From contig NC_034012.1 of NCBI RefSeq assembly GCF_000346465.2, forward strand, positions 22,706,719-22,770,718: a stretch of 64,000 nt of DNA, given 5' to 3'. The translations under genes and the position numbers were made by a program. Below are positions 31,315 to 42,685 of the stretch, piece after piece. Numbering within the stretch: position 1 is the first letter of the stretch; the number at the start of each line of letters is the position of its first letter. This DNA is from Prunus persica. Lineage: Eukaryota > Streptophyta > Magnoliopsida > Rosales > Rosaceae. The notes under the pieces were generated by a model that did not search any database, was not told the origin of the DNA, and was given only the letters and a program-made list of their open reading frames with translations.

Positions 31315-31735
31315 AAGAAATTAAAATGAGATCCCAAGAGGTATGAAATCTTACCAGTGGGAGCTTTGTTCCTCATCATAATTGAACCACCAATGTGAGA
31401 AAGGAAATATTTTAGATGTTGATGACGTATGTGTCTTTGTGTCTTTGAGATACACAAAGGCACATACGCATCAAAATCCTGACTATTTGCCTCTAAACCA
31501 AACCCCCTAAACTGACGACGGCAAGCTTTGAGAAAGACAATTTGAGAAAGGCAATTTTTTTAAAGTTAACGATGTGTGTGTTTTGGTGTCTGTGAGGACG
31601 GCAGGCAAGGGTCTGAACTGAAAATTTGGCCACCAAGGGGCAGAAGAATGCTACTTAATTTCAAGTTGGAACCCTAAGTGAAAATTGAAAGTGAAAGAAA
31701 GCGTGAAAAGCCCCAATTTATACAAATAATATCTT
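31315..31735 (-). other. Leftward cassette B of CACTA 2 (promoter module plus exon-like segment)
   Basis: On the minus strand: TATAAATT (plus 31715-31722), TTAGGGTTCC (plus 31668-31677), a ~220-base leader, then a segment equivalent to cassette C ending in a donor-like CACTG/GTAAGATTTC near 31352. Read in cassette C's frame it gives SSTSKIFPFSHWWF, then NYDEEQSSHW. The initiating ATG of cassette C is not kept. Gene identity unknown. Confidence 0.45.
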
Positions 31736-32169
31736 TACTAACCACGGCAGTCCTTTTATAAATTGCGTTGTCTAATATTAAAAAATCCACGGCGCTTATT
31801 TTTTATTAAGCACAGTATTAACCTAATATACCACGGCAGTAAAAGGAAACTTTTGTCGTGTACAATCATAATCAACCATGTCGGTTTCTACTATCCTAGC
31901 ATCATTTTAAAGACATACTAGGGTAGTTATTTAGAATATAGCGTCAGGTTGTTTCTACTAACCATGTCAATTTCTTTAGTTATAGCGTCGTTAAAATTAT
32001 ATTCCCATGTCATTAAGTGAGATATACCGTCGTCTTTTTTTTATACGACTGTCCTTTCTGAATACCGTCGTCTTAAATTTGTATTTTTTTTAGATTTAAT
32101 TTCTGGATTTTAGTAGCCTATGATGGTAGATCAACAAAATGACAAGTACAGAGTAAAACCACGACGATA
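31736..32169. repeat. Subterminal repeats between cassettes B and C
   Basis: CGTCGT/ACGACGG-type motifs and ACCACGTCGG-like phrases, with TTTTGTCGTGTA recurring here and right of cassette C. The B and C units, each with flanking repeats, look like a ~830-bp duplication. Confidence 0.65.
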
Positions 32170-32520
32170 TGTGTTATAATTTTAGGCATTTTATTAAATT
32201 AAATCTTGAGAGAAATGTAAATCCAAGAGATATGAAATCTTACCAGTGGGAGCTATGTTCCTCATCACAATCGAACCACCAACATGAGAAAGACAATATT
32301 TTGGAAGTAGATGATGTGTGTGCCATCAATATTTTGGACCTTCAAAGAGGTGAGAGAGAGACACACGCACACATCAACTTCCAAACTATTGCCTCCCACT
32401 CAAATCCGTAACTTCAAAGATTTAGAGAGAGCCAAGGCCATATGTGGCTTGAGTTAGAGTTGGAACCCTAATAGAAAAGTAAAAGTGAAGAAAAGCCCCA
32501 ATTTATCTTTACATCCAGGG
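32170..32520 (-). other. Leftward cassette C of CACTA 2 (promoter module plus exon-like segment)
   Basis: On the minus strand: ATAAATTGGGG (TATA-like, plus 32500-32506), TTAGGGTTCC (plus 32462-32471), a leader, then ATG near 32325 reading MAHTSSTSKILSFSCWWF, then DCDEEHSSHW, and a donor CACTG/GTAAGATTTC near 32243. Cassette B has the same arrangement. It looks like the first exon of a small or captured gene, but I do not recognise it. Confidence 0.45.
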
Positions 32521-33040
32521 GTTTATACGTAAATAGAGCGGTGTTATTCATATTAACCATGACAGTGTATTCGTAAATAGAGTCACATCAACCAAAATAC
32601 TCCTTTGTCGTGTAAAATTGTAAATAACCACGACGATTCATTTTAAACAGACGATGTCTTAACTAAAAATACCACATTAGTAAAAGTAAACTTTTGTCAT
32701 GTAAAATTCTAAATAACCACGTCGGTTTCGTAATACTCAAAGTCATTTGACTTTATTGTCAACCACGTCGGTTTATAATAAACAAGCGACGTATTAACTC
32801 ATAATATCACGTCAGCAAAAGTAAACTTTTGTCGTGTAAAACTGTAAATAACCACGTCGGTTTCGAAATTCTAAAAGTCGTTTGGCTTTATTATTAACCA
32901 CGTCGGTTTCTACTGTTTTGCGTCGTTTTAACAACATACTAGGGCAGTTTTAACAAAACCGTCGTGTTATTGAACTTTACGGTTGTATATAGACTTTTTC
33001 GTCATCTAACCTAAATTTTTACGTTCTCTCTAACAGATAA
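32521..33040. repeat. Subterminal repeats right of cassette C
   Basis: Several copies of AAACTTTTGTCGTGTAAAA and TAAATAACCACGTCGGTTTC; a local tandem array about 120-180 bases in period. No gene. Confidence 0.75.
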
Positions 33041-33044
33041 AACA

Positions 33045-33161
33045 TTTCAGTTTCCTCTCAGTTCCCAAAAGCAGCGGCAAGTTTGAATCTCGTCATCTTC
33101 CTCGTCTTAGTCTCCAAATCTCTTAAGTTTACGTCGAAAGCGAACTTTCTTTGCACGCCAA
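33045..33161 (+). other. Putative non-coding first exon of the Transposase_24/C48 gene, CACTA 2
   Basis: The leader ends TTTGCACGCCAAAG followed by GT, equivalent to 5842 in CACTA 1. The intron runs to an acceptor (CACTTGCAG) near 33716. Confidence 0.45.
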
Positions 33162-34804
33162 AGGTTTTGTCTCTCTCTTTTTTTTTCTTTTTTTTGTTGT
33201 CAAAATCATTTCAAGTTTTTTTGGCAAAGGTTTATCTAATTTTGATACCATGAAAGAAAGAGTCTAGAAACAAGACTCCGGTTTTAAAATGACGAAATCT
33301 TTCATTGGTTTGAATAATTTCACTAATCTCTCACTCTCACGTCGTGTTAAGATGACAGTTTTGTCTTGTTTATGTCATTTTAATTAACTCCGTGCTATTG
33401 CAAATAGCACGACTGTAGTTAATCATCGTTGTGGTGTGATAATTAATACAATGTAAACAAGATAAAACTGTCATCTTATTATGAGACTACAGAAACGATC
33501 GTGGGAGAGAGAGATCTGAGAAGTTTTTTTTTCTGTATTCACTCTTAATAAGATGACTGTTTTTTCTTGTTTACGTCGTTTAATTAATCATACCACAACG
33601 GTGGTTTACAATCGTCGTGCTAAAAGAAATAGCACGACGGTTGTGTTTTTCTACCAAAGTCTTCTGTCTAATATTACGTCGCTCTTTTTAATTAACCATC
33701 GTTTTTTCACTTGCAGGTTTTATTCCTCTCTAAACATGGTTTCGAAATCTCAAAGTAAGGAGGCTCAAGTATCAAAAGGTCAAAGCAAGGACCTTGCAAT
33801 TTCAAAGGCTCAAATGAATGAAGCCAAAGCACTTCAAAGCAATTCCTCGAAGAAGATGAGACTTACTTCAACCTCTGAGAAAAACCCTAGCTCAACAACA
33901 TTTGATGAGGAGTCAAAATCTTCTCGTGGTATCAACACAATGAGCCGTGTTGTGAAAAGGAAAATCCAGAAGATTAAACCTGTAGTTGAGTATAATAAAA
34001 GGGGCAAACCACATGGCAAGGCTGCTGTTGAGATGCATTCTTACATTGGTGTTTTGGCACGCACCAAAGTCCCTCTTGTGGACAATAAATGGACTCAATT
34101 GCCCAAGGATATAAAGGAGCAGATTTGGGAAGCTGTTGAAATGGCTTATGTTGTTGGGCAAGGGGGCAAGAAGATGGTGCTATTGTCTGCCGCCAAAAAA
34201 TGGAAGGATTTCAAGTCTACCTTAACTAAGAAGTTTATCCTTCCATTCACAAATGACAAGGACAAGTTAAAAGAACCCCCTAAGCTATATAACTTCATAA
34301 AGAAATCGCAATGGGATGCCTTTGTACTTCAAGGTTATCCCCAGAATTTGAGGCTGTGCATTCTGAGCAGTCACAGAGAAGGGAAAAATGCGAGTACAAC
34401 CATAGGTTGTCTCGAAAAGGGTATGTTGGTTTGGAGGACCAATTAGAAGAAACCATGCCTGGTGAAGAAATCAATTGTTCTTTGTTATGAAGCAAGGCAA
34501 GAGAAGTTAAAGAGGGAAACATCCTCGATCCAAAGGTTGCAGAGAAAGTAAAATTCATCTTAAGTCTCACTCACTCTGTTCTAAATTTGAAAAACAAAGA
34601 TTTTCAATTTCATTTAGACATCGTATTTTTTTCTAAACGTCGTTAGAAAAGACACACAATGATGGTTTATATTTACCGTCGTTTCAAACAATATAGGATG
34701 TCAGTTTTTTTCAAGAAATCGACGTCTGGATTGAATTACCACGACGGTTTATATTTCTGAGTTAGTCGTTTTATTTTAAAGTTTTACAACAATCTTCATT
34801 TACT

Positions 34805-34826
34805 CACACACACACACACACACACA

Positions 34827-34858
<32 letters not shown>
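34805..34858. repeat. (CA)n(CT)n microsatellite, copy 1
   Basis: CA dinucleotides turn directly into CT dinucleotides inside intron 1 of the CACTA 2 gene. Confidence 0.95.
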
Positions 34859-34860
<2 letters not shown>

Positions 34861-35283
34861 AATTGGTTTTTACTCTATTTCTGGTAAAACATACTTCTTT
34901 TTGTTAATTTTTTTTATCTCTACATTTGAATTATACGACGGTTTTTTCGTCTACCAAACGACGGAAATTGTTTACTGCCTTTTGAAAAGACGTACTACGT
35001 CGGTTTTTTCAAGAATCTGTCTCATTCATTGAAATACCACAACGGTGTAGGTTTTTGATTTAGGGTGGTTTTTATTTTTTATTTTGAACAACTTTCATTT
35101 ACTCACACACAACTTTTGAATTATAGGACGAATTTTTTTCCAACCGACATTAGAATTTTTACACAACGACGATATTTGTTTACCGCTGTTTGAAATGCAA
35201 TACTGCGTCAATTCTCCTTTAGTAAATACCACGACGGTTTAGATTTTTTATTTAGGGACATTTTATTTTATCTTCATTTACTT

Positions 35284-35284
35284 C

Positions 35285-35362
<78 letters not shown>
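35284..35362. repeat. (CA)n(CT)n microsatellite, copy 2
   Basis: The same compound structure, about 480 bases downstream, with similar flanking CGTCGT-containing sequence; the intron seems built from repeated units. Confidence 0.95.
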
Positions 35363-35363
<1 letters not shown>

Positions 35364-35626
35364 GCAATTGTTTTTAACTTTACTTCAGGTAAAGGCTTCT
35401 GATTTTCTGTGAACTTTTTTTATTGTGCATTTGAATTATACGACTGTTTTTTCTCATGCTGAAGTTATAATTTCTATACAACGACAGTATTAATCACCGC
35501 CGTTTGATTTTATATACGACGTCAATTTTATCAAGAAATCGTTGTCTTCACTGAAATTCCACGACGGTTTATATTTTTGAGTTAGTTGTTTTATTTTATA
35601 TGTTTTACAATCTATTCACTCACTAA

Positions 35627-35630
<4 letters not shown>

Positions 35631-35692
<62 letters not shown>
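35631..35692. repeat. (CT)n microsatellite serving as polypyrimidine tract
   Basis: About 60 bases of CT ending TTTCTCTTTTTTAG directly before exon 2 at 35704. Confidence 0.95.
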
Positions 35693-35697
<5 letters not shown>

Positions 35698-36985
35698 TTT
35701 TAGGATGATTTAAAAAAACAAGTCTCCAAGGGCACTCTGACTATCTCTTGGAGCAATGATGTTTTGACTTTGGCTTTGGGAACCCCCAAGCATGGTGGGA
35801 AAGCCCCAAGTCAATTCTTCAATTTGCCGAGACAACATAGAGTAAAATTTGCCGACAAATTGAAGGAAAGTGTTATGGAGACAGACAGAGAAGAGACCTT
35901 GAGGATGGAGGCTAGGACAAAGGAAAGTGTTTTGGAGGCAGTCAGAGCAGAGAGTGAATATATGTTGAAACAATTTAGTCAACTAATAACTAATTTTGAT
36001 CCCAACATGCTCAAAACTCCAATTACCCCAATTCCTTTATTGCCTCAAAAGCAAAGCCCCAAAAATCCAATGTCTGACAAAGCGACCTACTCGGGTGCCA
36101 CTAATGTGAGACCCCTTATTTTGGAGGAAGAAAATCCTAAGCATGATGCTGATGCTGCTGAACAACAACAAGATGAAACGGTAAATTCTCTGATACTTGC
36201 ATTTTTCTGCTTTTTAAATTTTAATTAGACGTCGCTATTTTTCATCTCTGACATTAGAAATTTCAAACAAGGACGGTATATATTTACCGCTGTTTGAAAT
36301 CTCATAATACGTCTGTTTTGTTAAAGAACCGACATTGTGAGTGAAATACCACGACGCTTTTACTTGTTTTAAAACTATCTTCCCTGCATTTTGCATTTTA
36401 TTTAGACTTTTTTTCTATGTGACGTTAGAACTTTACATAACGACGGTTTCTGTTTACCATCGTCTTCGTTCTTTACTATGTCGGTTTTTCAAGGAACCAT
36501 CGTTTGGAGTTAAATACCACGGCAGTTTGTATGGTTTAATTACTGCGATTTTTTTTACCTGTTTTACGAGCCATCTTCACTGCATTTTGCATTTTATTTA
36601 GACGATCATTTTATAGTTTTGTGACATTAGAACTTGTACACAACAACGGTTTTTATTTACCGTCATCTCCATTCTTTACTACATCGGTTTTTTCAAAGGA
36701 ACACGACGGTTTGGATGGTTAAGTTAGTGTCCTTTGTTTTACTTTTGTACAAGCTATCTTATATTTCTTTCTTTATTTATTGAAACAGGATTTCTCAAAG
36801 CTAGACTTGCCACCTCCTCTCTTAGCCCTATGCCAATATGACGAGACAAAGTTGGAGGCTTTGAACGAAACCTTGAGAATTAAAATTCCAGCCAAAGTGT
36901 TTAGGTGTGAGCGTGATACCTTCATCTTGCATGAATATATTTTTTCAGCTTGCATCCATGGTTGAGATCGGAGCCACAGTGATTG

Positions 36986-38004
36986 TAGTCAAGGTCTAAA
37001 ATATCGATGGTATCGGAAATATCGGTAGTCCAAAAACACGAAAATTTCGATGGAAATATCGGGATATTATCGATATGGATAAAAATTGAATAAAAACCTT
37101 GGAAATTGTAAGAAAAACTTGGAAATTTTTATTGAAACTTTGGAGGATGTTTATTTAGTCAATTATCTATTAGTTTATCACAAAAAAAATTGGAATGAAA
37201 TGCATTGCATGATGGGTTTAACTGATTGAAGTTGATTATATAGCGAGCTGACAAACAATGTGAGTGTAGAAAATGTGTAGTAATTAAGGAAAGAATATTA
37301 AATACACCATAATGTGTAGTAATTATATATAATGATTTACCACAATATTTTACACTTTATACATTGCATGGTAAGATACATGAGTGACTTAGTACCACAT
37401 AGAGTTCTTATGAGGTTTAAATTTTTCACTATCCTCATCATCTTTATGTGTAGAGTAAGTGTATTATGAAGAGTAGTCATCAAATGATAAATCCCCAAAA
37501 TAGTTTTGCATGTAATTGTTAACATGCCACCCATATGGATCTGAGTTGGTTGACGTTGTCCATAAGGAAAATCATTTGAAGATTGAGTCTCGGATTCTTT
37601 CCATGAGCTGCTCGATTCTATCTCAAAAGGAAAGGTCAAAGACTCACATTCTCATGTGAAAATCTAATTCTTGCAAGGAAAGAAAACAATATAAATGTAC
37701 ATATTTTAGCATATTATCACAAAAACATAAGTAACATGATGGTTAAGGTGTTGGAGAAGTGAAATGCTAGGGGTTTGAATCCCCTTTGTGTGTGCGCTTT
37801 GTGTTGTTTTTCATTACATCGATATTATAGTGATATTTTGACAAAATATTGCTGAAGTGTGAGCAAAATTATCGACATTGATATTTTCTGATATTATTGT
37901 CGATATTATCGATATTTATACGATATGTGTATGGATACGTTCCGAAATATCCGTGACTCGAAAAAACGATAATATCCTCGATATTTCGTTGATATTTTAG
38001 ACTA
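36986..38004. mobile_element. MITE-like element (hAT-like?) inserted in exon 3 of the CACTA 2 gene
   Basis: Ends TAGTC...TAAAATATCGAT and ATATTTTAGACTA form an imperfect inverted pair. TGATTG at 36980-36985 and TGATTG at 38005-38010 is the target duplication. Removing the element and one TGATTG restores alignment to exon 3 of CACTA 1. The interior is rich in ATCGATATTTTC-type phrases. A 100-aa minus-strand frame at 37337-37639 faintly recalls hAT C-terminal tails, which is too weak to call. Sequence at 37731-37790 resembles RNA polymerase III A and B boxes. Confidence 0.8.
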
Positions 38005-38088
38005 TGATTGCAATATACATGAGGTAAACCTAAAAATCCAATTTTCATTTTATATTTCTCTTTCTTTAAAATTAAAAAACTCATTTGA

Positions 38089-40541
38089 TGACAGGACCTG
38101 ACCCAAATTTCACTCTGAAATTTGAGCCGAACTCTATGCGTGTTCGACACCTGGCAAGTGCCAGGCACACTTGACCAAATTGACCTTCTAACTAAGACTC
38201 GACAATCTTTTTCAAGTTTGACTTATGCCAAAAATTCGGTAGAGTCTCCCCTGTATAAAGCTTGTTTCCCAAAACATTTCACCTGTACAACATGCAATTC
38301 AAATATCCACAACCGTTCAGCATGCACAATGTTAGAACACACACAACCAACAACAAATCTTTATGGCCTCAGGCCTTACAGAAAACCCTAAGGAAATTGC
38401 AGAGCAATACTAATCTGATCCACCTATAAATTCTCTCCACCTAGGCGTACCCCCATTTCTGATTCGCCAATTCCTTTAATACCGTCAATTCCATATATGC
38501 CATCAATTCCACATATCCGTCAATTCCAATAATAATCCGTCAATTCCAATGTTAGTCCGTAAATTCCAATGTTAGTCCGTCAATTTCATCCTTGCAGGTC
38601 TCGGAACCATAAAGTTAACCGAGCCGCATTCCTCGCAGGTCTCAGATATAACACTTCAATCTGAGCCGCAATCCTCGCAGGTCTCAAAGATAAATAGATT
38701 GGTTCTCAACTAAACTTAAAATATATATATATACATATACTAAACACTTGGCTAATTTGTTAACTATCTCGATCTCTGCTTAGAATACCATTCCAATATT
38801 ATATTTATACTCCTACCACACAATTAACCATATGAACATATATAAACAGGTGATAAATAAACAGATAATTAAATACTCATCTTGAAATCACATAAAATCA
38901 TGAAGTTAAAACCATAACTAAACCAAATGAACACTCGCACACACATGAGCTTTCTAAAAGCTCAACCATATCCTATGGAGCTCATCCTCATTATTTAATC
39001 CAAAGTCCTGGCCTTGGGCTCCTAGAAGTGCGTGCATTGTATTTGAAGTCATTCTCAAGCCTATGTAAGCATTTCCAATGATTAGAACGGTCTAGGAGTG
39101 CCTCGGGACTCAAAAAGCGATAAGTCCCAAAAAGTCAACCAGGGACCCCGTGGGGTCCACGACCTCAAAATTTCGATCCAAGAGTTCCTAGAGGTCTTAC
39201 CATGCTAAGGACACATGTCTCGAGAGTTTGGTCTCGATCGGACGGTCAGACTACTCACGATTGCACGATCGGACGGTTACTGTAAACCTAGCCCTAGGGT
39301 TGGCTTTTTCGGAGTATCCAAGACTCCAATTTCCGATCCGTTGAATCCTACACGATTCGGGAATTTTCTAGCTTGACATATACAAGAATAACTACGATCC
39401 AATGGTTCAAATGTATCAAACTCGGAAATCGCACAATATGTGAGATCCGATCGGGGCTCAAACGTTGTCCAAATTGAGATCCATGAATCCCTACGCGCTC
39501 GTGACAACACGAGGATCATTCTAAGACTGAGAGTTACCTCACTATGTGGCCCACGTGCCGCCGCACGCGCTGGCAGCGCATGGGTGCCTTGATCAATTTT
39601 CGGCAGCCGGAAATACTCCAAACCGCCAGCCCAAACTCCTATCCTGGGTATAACACCCTATTTGGAACCACTTTTGTTCTTGGACCTACCTCGAAAAATG
39701 ACCAGAAGTGGCCGGAATCTCATCCCGAAATCCGGCCAAATTTTGGGTTATAAATCGAGTTGCCTACACTAGAAATTGATCAAATTCTACCCAACCATCA
39801 GCTAGAACACATCAAAAGGATGCAAAAACATACCAAATTCGAAGACAATGGTGGCCGGAGGTGTCCGAACGAGCTCCACGAAATTCCGTCAAAAACTGTC
39901 CAAACCGCCCTGTTTCATGGCGGTTTCCGGCGACCAATAAGGCGGATCGAGGCTGATATGGGCTGGGAATACAAGAGGGACGTGTGGTGGTTCTAACAGG
40001 ACTGGTTTTCCTTCGATTGGTGGCCGGAGTTAAGAGATATCACCTTTGGAAGTCAGCTGGTCGAGCTCCCAAACTGCAGAAAATCTGGGTTTTTAAAAAA
40101 CTGAACTTCGAATTATTTATGGTTATGCCACTGAACTTCTTTTAATCGTCATTTCTTCGTTACAATCCCGATTCGAGTCCACTACGTGTCTACGGACTCG
40201 TTTCGATGTGCTCTACGCAATGGTCCAATCGAAATTTCTAAATTCATTCCCGAACTTAAAATGACCTTTTTGCCCCTTCTTAATATTAAATAATATTTTA
40301 ATTTCTCAAAAACCTTAATTAATTCAAATTTATTTTAATGTTTATTTCAATTTATTCCTCATTTAAATTTATTCTTATTTTAATTATTTTAACACTTTTT
40401 CGGACCGAGATGTAACAATTTTACCAAAGTCTCCCCGGTCAACAAGTCACCATTTTCTCTAATAATTTATTATAGGGGCAAAATTATCTTTTCTCAGAAT
40501 AAATTAATAACTAAAAATTAATTTATGATCGGGTTCTTACA
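38089..40541 (+). mobile_element. Probable solo LTR (Gypsy-type) inside CACTA 2
   Basis: Begins TGACAGGACCTGACCC and ends ATCGGGTTCTTACA, the TG...CA pattern; no ORFs of a retroelement. The flanking 5-mers TTTGA and CTAAA differ, so no target duplication. It replaces the part of the element that held protease exons 4-6, so insertion or recombination probably accompanied a deletion. It is related to the inverted fragment at 1790-2395. Confidence 0.6.
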
Positions 40542-41815
40542 CTAAAAACTGACGTCTCATTATTACAATTCACCGTCGTCTTATGATAGATGGAAATAAA
40601 ACATCGACAGCAAATTTTAAAAATGACATGTACCTGAAAAAACACGTCGGTTTATTTATAAAACTGAAGTCTACAATATATTTTTAGGGAAAGCAATAAT
40701 CCAGTTTAAAAATACTAAAATATTTTGTACCGAAATACCACGACCGTTAAAAACAACAGATAAACGTCTTAAATAACCTACAACGGCGGTAAATTTTCAA
40801 CGGAGGACATTGTAGGCTTTAAACAACGTCGGTAACTACGTGAAAGATGACGTTGTTAAAATAACCGACGTCGGTTATTCAAAACATATAGACGTTTTAA
40901 GTATTAAAGATGACGGTTAGTTCATAAGAAGCGAAGTTGTAAATCATAAAAAACGTCGGTGCTTAAATTGCTGACATCTAAATGAACTTGTAAATGCATG
41001 CAATATCGGTTATATACACGTGTCATTTCATATTAATATGACTTTTATATTGTATTTAATTCCTGATATTCATAATAAATTCATAAAAAATCCCAAAAAA
41101 TAAACCGATAACTACCATGCACTCATTGAAAGATTGTCTTTCCCCTAGAGCTTTTAAAAATGTAATTTTATAAATAAAAAATTATTGTATTTAATTCCTA
41201 ATATTCATAATAAATTAAAAAAAAAATCCAAAAAATAAACAGACAATGTCTTCCCCCTAAAGGTTTGAAACCTGAAATTTTAGTTTTCAAAATTACAAGT
41301 GATAATGAAAGTCAAAAAATTTAGAGACAGCACAATAGTCCTTATACTTTCATAACATAACCCTAAGGTTTATGTGATCCATTGGTGGCCAAAAATACAA
41401 ATAAATGAAATCCTAATTTTAGCCTACTAATATAGAAGGCATTGTTGCAAGGAGTCCGTAGCAATTTTCGATTTATTTTCTCATACTTGTGTATTTTTTT
41501 TATAATTCTTGTAAAATTTAGGGTTTAGGGTATATTAAAACGACGCCGATTTTCCCTCCACTGTTTTTGGTCAATTACACGCGTTCGAATCCTAGGAAAC
41601 CCAAAGCACACCTAATTATTTAATATTTAAGACGTTGGTTTTTTCAAGAAGCAACGTGAAAACAATTTACTACGGCATTTCCCTAAAGATACCGACGTAG
41701 TAAATATTTACAACGTCATTAAATTTAATAAACCGTCGTCATAGGCCTTTATCAAACGTCATCATGTATGTATTTTCCATCGTCTTTAAAAAACGCAGTC
41801 CTTTGAAATTTTTCA
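40542..41815. other. Internal spacer of CACTA 2
   Basis: Corresponds to 10286-11490 of CACTA 1: CGTCGG/ACGACG motifs, AT-rich DNA, and an AGGGTTTAGGGTATATTAAA phrase near 41520 like that near 11105. No gene. Confidence 0.7.
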
Positions 41816-41924
41816 CCGCAATCTAAAATTTTCAGAATTCCCCTTAACCCAAAAATTTGTCTTAAAGTTTTCGCTCTCTCTCAAAGCATTGGTTATATTC
41901 TCTGAGCACTCGCTCAATATCCAT
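41816..41924 (+). other. Putative non-coding first exon of TNP2, CACTA 2
   Basis: The leader, sharing CTAAAATTTTCAGA with CACTA 1, ends CAATATCCAT/GTAAGT. The acceptor lies just before the ATG at 42686. Confidence 0.45.
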
Positions 41925-41987
41925 GTAAGTTTAGGGTTTATTTAATGATATTGCACGGCTTCTTAAATTAATAAATGATTTCGTTGG

Positions 41988-42112
41988 TTTTGGTAGCTAT
42001 GGGTGCTTAATATATGTTTTGGGAGCTATGGGTGCTTAATATATGTTTTGGGAGCTATGGGTTCTTAATATATGTTTTGGGAGCTACGGGTTCTTAATAT
42101 ATATTTTGGTGT
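41988..42112. repeat. Four tandem 29-bp repeats in the TNP2 leader intron
   Basis: Unit TTTTGGGAGCTATGGGTGCT then TAATATATG, with single-base differences between copies. Confidence 0.92.
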
Positions 42113-42685
42113 TTGCATGCTTGTCATAATAACTCTCTGTTATGGGTTCTTATATGTTTGTTTGGCTATGGGTTCTTGGAAAACCATTGGGAATTGGAGA
42201 TTTAGGCTGTAGGTATTTGTAACCTACGACAACGATTGATGGACCAAATCGTCGTCTAAATTTTCATTATAAGTCGGTTGTTCATTTACTCCCGTCGTCT
42301 GAACTTTTTTTGTATTTCGTAGCCTAAAGATGACTGTTTCTACACTAACCGTCGTCTTTATGCTACCTAACCAGAACTTGTTCATTAAATTCTGGATTTA
42401 GGTTGCCTAAAGACGACAGTATCTCCAATAACCGTCGTCTTAATCTACATGAACCCAGAACATTGTTCTTCAAAAAAGAAATACAAATTTCTAGGTTTGA
42501 GTAGCCCAAAGACGACGGTAATTCGATATGTCATTGTCTGAATTGCTGTAACATGACGATTATTTTGTAAATACTATCGTCTTATTCTTTTTCTTTTTTT
42601 TCAATTTATTCTCTGCTATGTGAATATAGTGGTGTTTTATTGCTGATTTTTTGAATTTATTATATATATGATTTTAGTGTGTGAG

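Larger units (their letters stand above)
33736..38021 (+). pseudogene. Transposase_24-like/C48 gene of CACTA 2, broken and lacking its protease end
   Basis: The first coding exon starts at ATG 33736 (MVSKSQSKEAQ) and matches the CACTA 1 protein: VVKRKIQKIKPVVEYNKRGK, YIGVLARTKVPLVDNKW, KDIKEQIWEAVEMAYVVGQG. One base is missing after 34326 (GTACTTCAAGG against GTAGCTTCAAGG), which shifts the frame, and a later Trp codon is TGA near 34487. Exon 2 is at 35704-36180 (DDLKKQVSKGT, SQFFNLPRQHRVKF, KNPMSDKATYSG). Exon 3 from about 36789 reads FRCERDTFILHEYIF and is cut by a MITE at 36986. The remaining bases of exon 3 resume at 38011-38021. Exons 4-6, with the protease His, Asp and Cys, are not found. 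Confidence 0.9.

Noticed and set aside
37731..37790. Possible tRNA or SINE (A-box-like TGGTTAAGG, B-box-like GGTTTGAATCCCC)
   Set aside because: No full cloverleaf could be drawn and no 3' tail; kept only as a remark under the MITE.
39277..39996. Frames of 78-114 aa inside the solo LTR
   Set aside because: GC-richer LTR sequence with chance frames; no domains.
38089..40541. Complete LTR retrotransposon
   Set aside because: No gag-pol, primer site or second LTR inside; only a single LTR-like block.
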